Part shown: in pieces, positions 1 through 4,905 of the stretch
How positions within the stretch are numbered: the stretch's first letter is position 1
Layout of the letters: each line of letters opens with the position of its first letter
NCBI GenBank assembly: GCA_024639205.1
Contig: JAHEIV010000227.1
Coordinates: 1-5,463 of the forward strand
Origin: Deltaproteobacteria bacterium
Lineage (GTDB): Bacteria > Desulfobacterota > Desulfobacteria > Desulfobacterales > SG8-13
Direction of reading: 5' to 3'
Length of the DNA stretch: 5,463 bases
Notes under the pieces: generated by a model
The model's input: only the letters and a program-made list of their open reading frames with translations
The model's database searches: none
What the model was told of the DNA's origin: nothing
Made by a program: the position numbers and the translations under genes

Positions 1-1034
1 GCGATCGTGCCGGTGGATACCTTCAGGTTGGTAGCGGCAACCGCTTTCTGCAACGCCTGCGGATCGGTCGATCCGGCGCGCTTGAGAGCGTCGGCTGCGA
101 CCATGACGGCTGTGTGGGCCGAGGCTGCGACCATGTCGACCTTGAAACCGGCCTTTTGCTCGAAGGCGCGAATGAAATTCCTGGTTTCGGGCACATTCGA
201 ATCGCGATCCAGGCTGGTGGTGATAATAATCCCTTCGGAGGCTGCGCCGGCAATTTCGATGAATTTTTGAGAATCATAGCCTTCCTGGCCGATGATCGGA
301 ACCGTCACTCCTGCGGCTCTGAGTTGGCTGACCAGCGGTCCTGCGGTGAAGTAATAACCCGAAGCATAGATGGCATCCGGCTTGTCTGCTTTGACCTTGG
401 CTACGATGGAACCGAACTGTCGGTCCTTTATGGAATACTCATACTCGTTGATGATCCGGATGCCGTAATCAGCCGCCTTGGTTTTAAAGCCGGCCGCCAG
501 GGATTTTCCGAAATCATTTTGCAGGGTGATGACCACCACTCGTTTTTTACCGAGTAGATCACCGACCAGTTTGGCGCCGCCGCGGCCCTGAACCTCCCCC
601 AGGAAAGAGGTTCGAAAGACGTAATTTCCCGCCCGAGTGATATCCGGATGGATGGCGTAAGCAGAAATATACGGAATCCCGGCTTCCTGAAACACTCCCG
701 CTGCTGAACGCGTCGGGCCGGAATAACTGCCGGATATACCGAGGATCACCTTGTCCTGGCCGATCAGTTTGTTGGCGATGGGAATGGCCTGGGCTGCTTT
801 GGCCTGATCGTCATAAATGACAAGCTCGATCATTCTTCCGTTGACGCCGCCCGCTGAATTGATCTGTTCGGCTGCCAGTTTGGCTCCTTCCGAAGCCGAT
901 TTGCCGTCGGATGCGGCAAAGCCCGTCAACGGAGCGTGAAAACCGATTTTTAATGGTTGGGCGGAATAAACCGCGCCTGCCCAGCAGACAATGCAAACCA
1001 GGACTGCCGATAGAAACCAAGCTGATTTTTTCAT
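1..1034 (-). CDS. Branched-chain amino acid-type ABC transporter substrate-binding protein (LivJ/LivK family), C-terminus cut by window edge
   Basis: This is the periplasmic ligand-capturing subunit of an ABC importer of the hydrophobic/branched-chain amino acid (HAAT) type, a type I periplasmic binding fold. 344 residues are visible and the frame is still open at the left edge. Family members usually have about 370-400 residues, so roughly 30-60 are missing. A signal peptide is clear: basic MKK, a hydrophobic stretch (residues 5-22) and a probable cut after VYSA (residue 25). No lipobox cysteine sits at that site, so a soluble protein is likelier than a lipoprotein. Mature-protein hallmarks are IGFHAPLTG (30-38), GGVNGR (62-67) followed by LVIYDDQ, and SGSYSGPTRS (101-110), the usual ligand-contact region. 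The start is fixed by an AAAGGAGGT ribosome binding site. Known substrates in this family also include amides, urea and aromatic compounds, so the ligand cannot be named. Permease and ATPase genes are not in the window. Confidence 0.93.
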   Translation of the reverse strand, partial: MKKSAWFLSAVLVCIVCWAGAVYSAQPLKIGFHAPLTGFAASDGKSASEGAKLAAEQINSAGGVNGRMIELVIYDDQAKAAQAIPIANKLIGQDKVILGISGSYSGPTRSAAGVFQEAGIPYISAYAIHPDITRAGNYVFRTSFLGEVQGRGGAKLVGDLLGKKRVVVITLQNDFGKSLAAGFKTKAADYGIRIINEYEYSIKDRQFGSIVAKVKADKPDAIYASGYYFTAGPLVSQLRAAGVTVPIIGQEGYDSQKFIEIAGAASEGIIITTSLDRDSNVPETRNFIRAFEQKAGFKVDMVAASAHTAVMVAADALKRAGSTDPQALQKAVAATNLKVSTGTI

Positions 1035-1039
1035 CTGGT

Positions 1040-1048
1040 ACCTCCTTT
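1040..1048 (-). promoter_or_regulatory. Ribosome binding site of the substrate-binding protein gene
   Basis: The minus strand reads AAAGGAGGT, a near-perfect anti-16S match, ending 5 bases before the ATG at 1032-1034. It fixes the start just ahead of the MKK signal peptide and suggests efficient translation. Confidence 0.85.
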
Positions 1049-1096
1049 TTCATATCCTATTACGGTTGTTTTGCCTGCACCGGTGTAAAGTTGAAA

Positions 1097-1163
1097 CCAC
1101 GGGCCGGTTGTGCGCCTCCAGATGAAATGCCGGGAACCGGCTTTTTTCTTGCGGGTTCCGTGG
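1097..1163 (-). promoter_or_regulatory. Nested inverted repeats, possible structured mRNA leader of the substrate-binding protein gene
   Basis: Several complementary segments are packed into 67 bases. CCACGG (1097-1102) pairs with CCGTGG (1158-1163). Directly inside it, GCCGGTT (1103-1109) pairs with AACCGGC (1135-1141). Two shorter alternatives compete for the same bases: GCCGG (1129-1133) with CCGGC (1137-1141), and GGAACC (1133-1138) with GGTTCC (1154-1159). On the minus strand this would fold in the 5' leader of the downstream binding-protein gene if transcription starts near 1224. The short GCCGG-GAA-CCGGC hairpin is followed on the plus strand by six T residues, so it could also end antisense transcription, or act as a weak terminator for the methyltransferase mRNA. 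I do not recognise a known riboswitch class. The pairings are seen directly; the function is inferred. Confidence 0.4.
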
Positions 1164-1230
1164 CGAATAGTGGCTTCTGACCTCGCTTTCAATTTCTTCC
1201 GGTGTGACTTGGTGCAGAGATTCTCTTCAA

Positions 1231-1236
1231 ATTATA
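1231..1236 (-). promoter_or_regulatory. Perfect -10 hexamer (TATAAT), candidate promoter of the substrate-binding protein gene
   Basis: The minus strand reads TATAAT starting two bases after the methyltransferase stop codon. The -35 side is poor: GACAGG at a 17-base spacing or CCGACA at 19 bases, both inside the end of the methyltransferase gene. If used, it would give a leader of about 190 bases containing the inverted repeats at 1097-1163. The hexamer is certain; promoter activity is a guess. Confidence 0.3.
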
Positions 1237-1238
1237 TT

Positions 1239-1937
1239 TCACTGGGTTTCGTCCCTGTCGGGTGCGGTGATGTCACAAAATACGCTGGAATCATCTACGA
1301 TGGTGATGGCGGGAGCCATGTCGACAGCGGCCGCCAAAGACCGGAATTCCTCCGGTCCGATAGTGGTAGCCCTAAAGCCGTCCTTGCAGACAATCACTCC
1401 GTCTCCGGTTGCCGCTTCGTCAATTTCACCCACAAGCCCGCAGGCGGCCTGCGCGCGAAACCAATCCAGTCGATGGGGCCAAAAATTTGCCGCATAGCTG
1501 GAAAACAGTACCTTTCCCCCGGCGCGGGTGATTCTTGCCGCTTCCAACAGCAGTGAGCGCCGGTCCACCTTGAAAGCCGAGATCCCGTTTTGGATGCACA
1601 CCGTTACGTCGAAGCAGTTCGACTTGAATGATGTTTGGACGGCGTTCATCAATGCCAGATGAAAATTGTGGGCACCGATCCGATCGGCAAGCTGAAGGCT
1701 GGCCAGGGAAGTGTCGATGCCGAAAACCCGGCCCGCAGCGGCGGCCAATCGGACCAAGACCCGGCCATACCCGCAGCCGAGTTCCAGCACCTTGTCTCCG
1801 GGCTGAATACTTTCGATAACAAAATCGATTTCTGCATCCAGATACCGGCGCACGCGAGGGGAGGCGATTTCATATACTTTCTGCAATCTCTCGGCTGCAA
1901 GTCTTTCCGGATAGTAGCCTCTCGCAGCGTTGCCCAT
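1239..1937 (-). CDS. Class I SAM-dependent methyltransferase
   Basis: A 232-residue cytoplasmic methyltransferase with the Rossmann-like class I (Methyltransf_11/25-type) fold. The SAM-binding motif I is VLELGCGYGR (50-59). The acidic residue ending strand 2 is D75 in VFGIDTS. FDVTVCIQNGI (109-119) forms the strand 4 region, and AGGKVLFSSY (139-148) the usual post-motif III strand. The N-terminal 45 residues are helical and the C-terminal part probably forms the substrate cap, but nothing in it reveals the methyl acceptor. The frame is open to an earlier ATG at 1962-1964 (241 residues), but that ATG has no ribosome binding site, whereas the ATG at 1935-1937 follows GAGGGGG. A sigma70-like promoter lies just upstream, so the gene can be transcribed separately from the radical SAM gene before it. 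There is no clear terminator with a T-tract before the next gene. Confidence 0.92.
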   Translation of the reverse strand: MGNAARGYYPERLAAERLQKVYEIASPRVRRYLDAEIDFVIESIQPGDKVLELGCGYGRVLVRLAAAAGRVFGIDTSLASLQLADRIGAHNFHLALMNAVQTSFKSNCFDVTVCIQNGISAFKVDRRSLLLEAARITRAGGKVLFSSYAANFWPHRLDWFRAQAACGLVGEIDEAATGDGVIVCKDGFRATTIGPEEFRSLAAAVDMAPAITIVDDSSVFCDITAPDRDETQ

Positions 1938-1941
1938 TACG

Positions 1942-1948
1942 CCCCCTC
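1942..1948 (-). promoter_or_regulatory. Ribosome binding site that decides the methyltransferase start
   Basis: The minus strand reads GAGGGGG four bases before the ATG at 1935-1937 (seven bases from the GAGG core). The two upstream in-frame ATGs (1962-1964 and 1956-1958) have no purine-rich sequence at the right distance, so this site argues for the shorter protein. Confidence 0.6.
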
Positions 1949-1999
1949 GTTGGCCCATCGACATGTGGTCGGTTTTGATATAACCGGGTGAGCACTGGC

Positions 2000-2028
2000 A
2001 CTATATGCATCATTGACGAAACCTTCAA
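2000..2028 (-). promoter_or_regulatory. Sigma70-type promoter of the methyltransferase gene
   Basis: On the minus strand a -35 TTGAAG (2023-2028, four of six matches) is separated by exactly 17 bases from a -10 TATAGT (2000-2005, five of six matches). Transcription would start near 1993, leaving about 55 bases of leader before the ATG at 1937. This is the best-scoring promoter by eye in the window. It suggests that the methyltransferase is not solely dependent on read-through from the radical SAM gene. Confidence 0.6.
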
Positions 2029-2050
2029 GAGATTCTTGGAGCTTCCAGGT

Positions 2051-2069
2051 CCGGTTGCACAGCCGGTTG
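2051..2069. repeat. Tandem CCGGTTG direct repeat upstream of the methyltransferase promoter
   Basis: CCGGTTG occurs at 2051-2057 and again at 2063-2069, 12 bases apart, so both copies lie near one face of the helix. They are about 58-76 bases upstream of the predicted start site, a position where activators often bind. A third copy lies at 1104-1110 in the leader of the next gene. Two short copies are weak evidence. Confidence 0.3.
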
Positions 2070-2117
2070 TCCCTGAACTTCCATGGCTGTTTGCCGGTGC
2101 GGACATTTCGTGGAAAC

Positions 2118-2136
2118 TTTTCAGCCAGGCTGAAAA
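2118..2136. terminator. 19-bp palindrome just downstream of the radical SAM gene, possible terminator
   Basis: TTTTCAGCC, one central base and GGCTGAAAA form a perfect 9+1+9 inverted repeat, which folds as an 8-bp stem with a 3-base loop. It begins 10 bases after the radical SAM stop codon. In the minus direction it is followed by GTTTCC rather than a clean T-run, so termination may be weak. The T-rich 3' arm of a canonical terminator is missing. It could instead stabilise the mRNA 3' end or be a protein-binding palindrome. Confidence 0.5.
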
Positions 2137-2145
2137 ATGTAATGG

Positions 2146-3771
2146 TTATACTGTGCCCCGGAGCACGGTCGTTTTCAGCCTCTGAAGAAACCTGCGAGTC
2201 ATGCGACCGGAAATACGGTGCTCATAGATTTCTCCGTTGTCGGTGGCGCCCCTGATGATACCGTCGTTAAGAAAACGGGCCAGCAGTAGTTTGCCAAGCG
2301 CGTTGCGATCTTTTACGTTGTCGATGGAATCCAGCAGATCCGCGCGGGCTGCCGGGATCTTTTCGCCACGATCGAGCAGGGATTTCATAAAATTCGTCAC
2401 CCGGGCCAACCGCAGAATTGTCACCGCTTCCTCGCGGCTGGTCGTGTGGTCAACGGGAAAGGCACTGGAGCGCATCAGGGTGGTTTTTGCCGGCAGAACC
2501 CCCAGGTCGTTGCAACGTTGAAAATCCGGAGTTCCGGGTACCGGGTAGTAAATCGAAACACCGGTGAGCACCCTGCGTGCGGCCAGAAACAGCAAGTCTT
2601 CGAGCGAATCCGTGGCCGTCTGGTCGGGAGCCCCGGCAATGATGTAACCCACAGCCGCCAGCCCATATTTTTCCGCCAGTGCAAGCGCGCGATCGAATGC
2701 CTTGCGAACGTCCGGTCTGCGAAACTTTTGCAACTGCGCCTCGGCGGTCGATCCCAGCGACAAATTCAGCGCGGTAAAACCCGCGCCGGCCATGGCGCGA
2801 ACAATCTCTTCATCCAGGGACGGCGGGAACAGACCATTCATGGCTCGCAGCTCCAAATTGGCGCTGCCGAAGCGGCACTGAATATTTTTCAGCAAGGACA
2901 AAAACCAGCGTCGATCCAGCGACAGGTTTTCATCTTCGAAATCGACAAACAACGCGGAATCCTCCGAGACGGCCTGCCCGATTTCTGCCAGAACGGATTC
3001 TACCGAGCGGCGGACATAAGGGTGATCCGCCGAGCTTCGCATGCAGCAATAGGAACACTTCATCGGACAGCCCCGGCTGGTTACCACCACCAGGGTCGAT
3101 TTTTTACCCCTGCGGTAGTACGATTGGTCGATGAGCTGCCGCGCGGGAAGCGGAAAGTCGCCTGGTGTCTTGATTCGGGCCGGCGCAGAGATGATCAATT
3201 TACTGTTTGGGCCCCGCCACACCAGGCCGGGGATATGTGCCAGGCTCGCGCCGTTGAACAGGGCCCTGGCCAGCATCGGCATGGCGATTTCTCCGTCACC
3301 GCGCAGGACAAAGTCAACGGCGCTCGACTGCATCACATATTCCGGCAGCTCGGTAGGGTGGTGTCCGCCCAGAACTATTTTACACTGTGGCAATGCCGCC
3401 TTTACGGTTTCTGCCGTTTTCACGGCCTCTTCTTCGTAAGCGGTGAACAGGGAGGAGATCCCCACCAGGAAGGCTCTGGAGCGCTTCGCTTGCCGTGCAA
3501 TATGGGCGAAACTGCGGCCGAAATGCCGGTAGTGATGAAACAGCCCGAAAGGCGAACGATCAGGGAGGCCGTAAAACGCTTCGAGATAATTCATTTCCGG
3601 CGGCAGCCCGATCTTGCGCGAACGGGAGGTAGCCAGTGCGTCCAGGATTTCTACAGAAAACCCGGCCTGCTGGAGGGCAGCGGCTATGCAGGCCAGGCCA
3701 TAAGGTGCCGATCGCTTAGCGGTGAGGTAAAAGTCTCTGATAGGTGGTTGCAGTAAAAGGACGTCCGGCAT
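2146..3771 (-). CDS. B12-binding-type domain radical SAM protein
   Basis: A 541-residue cytoplasmic enzyme with the two-part architecture of cobalamin-dependent-type (class B) radical SAM proteins. The N-terminal Rossmann part runs from MPDVLLLQPP through YGLACIAAAL..GFSVEILDA (24-45), VGISSLFTAYEEEA (103-116), GGHHPTELPEYV (135-146) and DFVLRGDGE (153-161). As is common in this group, it lacks the DxHxxG cobalamin-ligating motif. The radical SAM core carries CPMKCSYC, with C235, C239 and C242 to bind the [4Fe-4S] cluster that cleaves SAM. C243 directly follows the third ligand. FEDENL (278-283), SLG (338-340) and PGTPDF (412-417) are further family landmarks. The C-terminal 100 residues are less conserved in kind. 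The substrate is unknown; relatives do methylations, methylthiolations and ring rearrangements. The frame is open to a GTG at 3852 (568 residues), but that stretch contains the terminator hairpin at 3815-3847. ATG 3769-3771 begins the conserved domain, although its ribosome binding site is poor. Confidence 0.93.
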   Translation of the reverse strand: MPDVLLLQPPIRDFYLTAKRSAPYGLACIAAALQQAGFSVEILDALATSRSRKIGLPPEMNYLEAFYGLPDRSPFGLFHHYRHFGRSFAHIARQAKRSRAFLVGISSLFTAYEEEAVKTAETVKAALPQCKIVLGGHHPTELPEYVMQSSAVDFVLRGDGEIAMPMLARALFNGASLAHIPGLVWRGPNSKLIISAPARIKTPGDFPLPARQLIDQSYYRRGKKSTLVVVTSRGCPMKCSYCCMRSSADHPYVRRSVESVLAEIGQAVSEDSALFVDFEDENLSLDRRWFLSLLKNIQCRFGSANLELRAMNGLFPPSLDEEIVRAMAGAGFTALNLSLGSTAEAQLQKFRRPDVRKAFDRALALAEKYGLAAVGYIIAGAPDQTATDSLEDLLFLAARRVLTGVSIYYPVPGTPDFQRCNDLGVLPAKTTLMRSSAFPVDHTTSREEAVTILRLARVTNFMKSLLDRGEKIPAARADLLDSIDNVKDRNALGKLLLARFLNDGIIRGATDNGEIYEHRISGRMTRRFLQRLKTTVLRGTV

Positions 3772-3814
3772 TTTCGGTAAACCAACCCCATACGGATGCA
3801 GACATTTCGAATAA

Positions 3815-3847
3815 GAAAAGGGGCCGTTGAAAAACGTGCCCCTTTTC
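3815..3847 (-). terminator. Strong hairpin terminator after the TPR gene (probably bidirectional)
   Basis: GAAAAGGGGC (3815-3824) pairs perfectly with GCCCCTTTTC (3838-3847), and inside it CGTT pairs with AACG with a single bulged base, giving about 14 base pairs. In the minus direction the stem is followed by TTATT, and the arm itself ends in CCCCTTTTC, a good intrinsic terminator 41 bases past the TPR stop. The other orientation also ends in TTTTC, so it may work both ways. It makes translation of the radical SAM gene from the GTG at 3852 unlikely, because the hairpin would lie inside that coding sequence. Confidence 0.8.
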
Positions 3848-3888
3848 AGCACAGGTAAGGATAGATGGAAACTGTCAGCGCACCGGTC

Positions 3889-4404
3889 TCACCGAGCCAT
3901 AGGGTCGGCGGCATCCATTTCCTCCAGTCGAAGCTGCTGAGAGCGCCAGACGTTGTTTTCATTGGCAAACTTTTCGATGTTTACTTCGGTCAGGTGAGTC
4001 GCCATCTGAATATCTTCGGCGGCCAGATCCGCAGAGCCAAGTTTGGCGTGCAGGTTGGCCCGGCTATAGTAGGCGGCGCCGTATCCCGGGTCGATATCGA
4101 TGGCTTTGCTGAAGTCGGCCAGTGCCGATTGATGGTCACCGCTTTTGTCATTGACCAGACCCCTGAGATGGTAAGCCCGGGCATTGGTTGGGTCGATCTC
4201 CACCACCCGATCGAAATCGGAACGGGCTTCGTCGAGTCGATCCAATTTAAAGTAAGCCGATCCGCGACTCATAACGGCTAATTTTAGCTCCGGGTCCATT
4301 TCAATGGCCTGGGTGAAAGCTTCGATGCTCTCCTCGTAGTTTCGGCCTATAAATTCTTCCATGGCTTTTTGAAACAAATCATATGCAGAATGTGTTGCAG
4401 ACAT
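3889..4404 (-). CDS. Tetratricopeptide-repeat (TPR) protein
   Basis: A 171-residue protein made almost wholly of four 34-residue TPR units, at about residues 8-41, 42-75, 76-109 and 110-143. Each has the expected small and aromatic positions, for example YEESIEAFTQAIEMDPE, LDEARSDFDRVVEIDPTN and HQSALADFSKAIDIDPGY. The last unit is degenerate and ends in THLTEVN. A charged tail of about 28 residues follows. There is no signal peptide or membrane segment, so a cytoplasmic protein-interaction adaptor is likely; the partner cannot be read from the sequence. The start is supported by a GAGGAGGT ribosome binding site. The gene stands alone: a 161-base gap with promoter-like and palindromic sequence lies upstream and a strong terminator downstream, so it is probably monocistronic. 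Confidence 0.93.
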   Translation of the reverse strand: MSATHSAYDLFQKAMEEFIGRNYEESIEAFTQAIEMDPELKLAVMSRGSAYFKLDRLDEARSDFDRVVEIDPTNARAYHLRGLVNDKSGDHQSALADFSKAIDIDPGYGAAYYSRANLHAKLGSADLAAEDIQMATHLTEVNIEKFANENNVWRSQQLRLEEMDAADPMAR

Positions 4405-4412
4405 GATCCGAG

Positions 4413-4420
4413 ACCTCCTC
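4413..4420 (-). promoter_or_regulatory. Ribosome binding site of the TPR gene
   Basis: The minus strand reads GAGGAGGT, ending 8 bases before the ATG at 4402-4404. It is a strong site and confirms the MSATHSAYD start. A TATAAA-like sequence lies right next to it but is too close to the start to be a likely promoter. Confidence 0.8.
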
Positions 4421-4515
4421 TTTTATAGACGCACACGGTCCATTTGGATCGTGAAATCTTCAAGTTTTGGTAGGAAAGTAGTATTTTATTGTTCTAAAAA
4501 TTACCATTGTGATGT

Positions 4516-4542
4516 GGCTCAAAATTAATTAGTTTTGGAGCC
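4516..4542. repeat. 27-bp imperfect palindrome upstream of the TPR gene, possible operator
   Basis: GGCTC (4516-4520) and GAGCC (4538-4542) flank an AT-rich centre in which AAAA pairs with TTTT and TAA with TTA, allowing one unpaired base and one mismatch. It occupies the spacer and -10 side of the TTGACA hexamer at 4544-4549. A bound dimer would therefore block that promoter. There is no T-tract after it in either direction, which argues against a terminator for the small gene upstream. Confidence 0.4.
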
Positions 4543-4549
4543 ATGTCAA
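4521..4549 (-). promoter_or_regulatory. Candidate promoter of the TPR gene with a perfect TTGACA
   Basis: The minus strand has a perfect -35 TTGACA at 4544-4549. The -10 side is AT-rich but imperfect (AATTTT at a 17-base spacing, TAATTT at 16). If real, the leader is about 110 bases. The -35 overlaps one copy of the 10-bp inverted repeat, and the -10 side lies inside the 27-bp palindrome, as expected of a regulated promoter. Confidence 0.35.
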
Positions 4550-4558
4550 CAGCCCACC
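4549..4558 (+). repeat. 10-bp inverted repeat, left copy (ACAGCCCACC)
   Basis: ACAGCCCACC here is the exact reverse complement of GGTGGGCTGT at 4819-4828. The two copies flank the small helix-turn-helix gene, 280 bases end to end. This copy overlaps the TTGACA upstream of the TPR gene. It may be a binding site for the intervening regulator; the alternative, element ends, is weaker because no target duplication is visible. Confidence 0.4.
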
Positions 4559-4565
4559 GGTGCTG

Positions 4566-4757
4566 CTAAGTCAATTTACCGCTGGCCCGGAAGGCGTCGA
4601 TACTGGTTTTTTCAACGAGAACCGCGCCTTTGTTTTTCACGGCTCTGATTTCACCGAACTCGATCAGCTGATAGACCACCTTTCGGCCGATACCCATGTA
4701 TTTGGCAGTCTCACTAACGGTCAGCAGCGGCAACGAAACAAAACCATCGTTTTTCAT
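4566..4757 (-). CDS. Small MerR/excisionase-type helix-turn-helix DNA-binding protein
   Basis: A 63-residue protein that is essentially one winged helix-turn-helix domain of the HTH_17 (MerR-like, 'excisionase family') type. LLTVSETAKYMGIG (11-24) supplies the first helix and turn, RKVVYQLIEFGEI (25-37) the recognition helix, RAVKNKGAVLVEKTSIDAF (38-56) the hairpin wing and final helix. The length is normal for stand-alone members, which include phage excisionases, AlpA-like activators and small repressors. The start is supported by AAGGAGAT. No integrase or other phage gene is nearby, so the 'excisionase' label describes the fold rather than the job. The gene is flanked by an inverted repeat that touches promoter-like sequences on both sides. 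I infer a local transcription regulator, possibly of itself and of the TPR gene. Confidence 0.85.
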   Translation of the reverse strand: MKNDGFVSLPLLTVSETAKYMGIGRKVVYQLIEFGEIRAVKNKGAVLVEKTSIDAFRASGKLT

Positions 4758-4765
4758 GTTAACGT

Positions 4766-4773
4766 ATCTCCTT
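4766..4773 (-). promoter_or_regulatory. Ribosome binding site of the helix-turn-helix gene
   Basis: The minus strand reads AAGGAGAT, with GGAG 10 bases before the ATG at 4755-4757. It supports this short reading frame being translated. Confidence 0.7.
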
Positions 4774-4800
4774 CACTCAATTATTTACCGATCAATGGAA

Positions 4801-4831
4801 GATGAATAATCATCCTCTGGTGGGCTGTAAA
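4801..4831 (-). promoter_or_regulatory. Candidate promoter of the helix-turn-helix gene with overlapping dyads
   Basis: On the minus strand TTTACA (4826-4831, five of six matches to the -35) is followed after 17 bases by TATTCA (4803-4808, three of six). The -10 side coincides with a perfect small dyad, GATGA-4 bases-TCATC (4801-4814). The -35 overlaps the right copy of the 10-bp inverted repeat. The poor -10 keeps this tentative. Confidence 0.3.
4819..4828 (-). repeat. 10-bp inverted repeat, right copy
   Basis: GGTGGGCTGT on the plus strand is the exact reverse complement of the left copy at 4549-4558. It lies upstream of the helix-turn-helix gene and overlaps its candidate -35. An exact 10-bp inverted match between two specific gaps of about 150 bases is not expected often by chance, roughly a few per cent. 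Confidence 0.4.
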
Positions 4832-4905
4832 CCGAGACCGGGATGTCTATCAGCAAAATTAGCGGCAATGAAATCGATTCTGCGGGGGTGTGTAGGGTGT
4901 GCGGG

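Noticed and set aside
114..557. A 147-codon plus-strand frame opposite the substrate-binding protein
   Set aside because: It is antisense to a well-supported gene, with no ribosome binding site or domain.
1215..1225. AGAGA-T-TCTCT dyad as a terminator of the methyltransferase gene
   Set aside because: The arms are only five bases with a one-base centre, weak in GC, and no T-run follows on the minus strand.
1094..1236. Cobalamin riboswitch in front of the substrate-binding protein gene, suggested by GCCACT and CCCGCAA fragments
   Set aside because: The conserved boxes occur in the wrong order and the rest of the B12-box consensus is missing.
1870..2106. A 78-codon minus-strand frame across the start of the methyltransferase gene
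   Set aside because: It overlaps the methyltransferase in another frame, lacks a ribosome binding site, and covers the predicted promoter.
2446..3756. A 436-codon open frame on the plus strand opposite the radical SAM gene
   Set aside because: It is a shadow of the minus-strand gene: rich in Arg, Gln and Gly, without any recognisable domain, and it lies entirely antisense to a gene with clear catalytic motifs.
3865..4281. A 138-codon open frame on the plus strand opposite the TPR gene
   Set aside because: It is antisense to unmistakable TPR repeats, has no ribosome binding site, and its repetitive look mirrors the TPR periodicity.
4420..4427. TATAAA next to the TPR ribosome binding site as a -10 element
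   Set aside because: There is no -35 at the right spacing, and a start there would leave the ribosome binding site at or before the mRNA 5' end.
4881..4905. G-quadruplex in the G-rich run after the SRPBCC gene
   Set aside because: Only three runs of three or more G are present; a standard quadruplex needs four.
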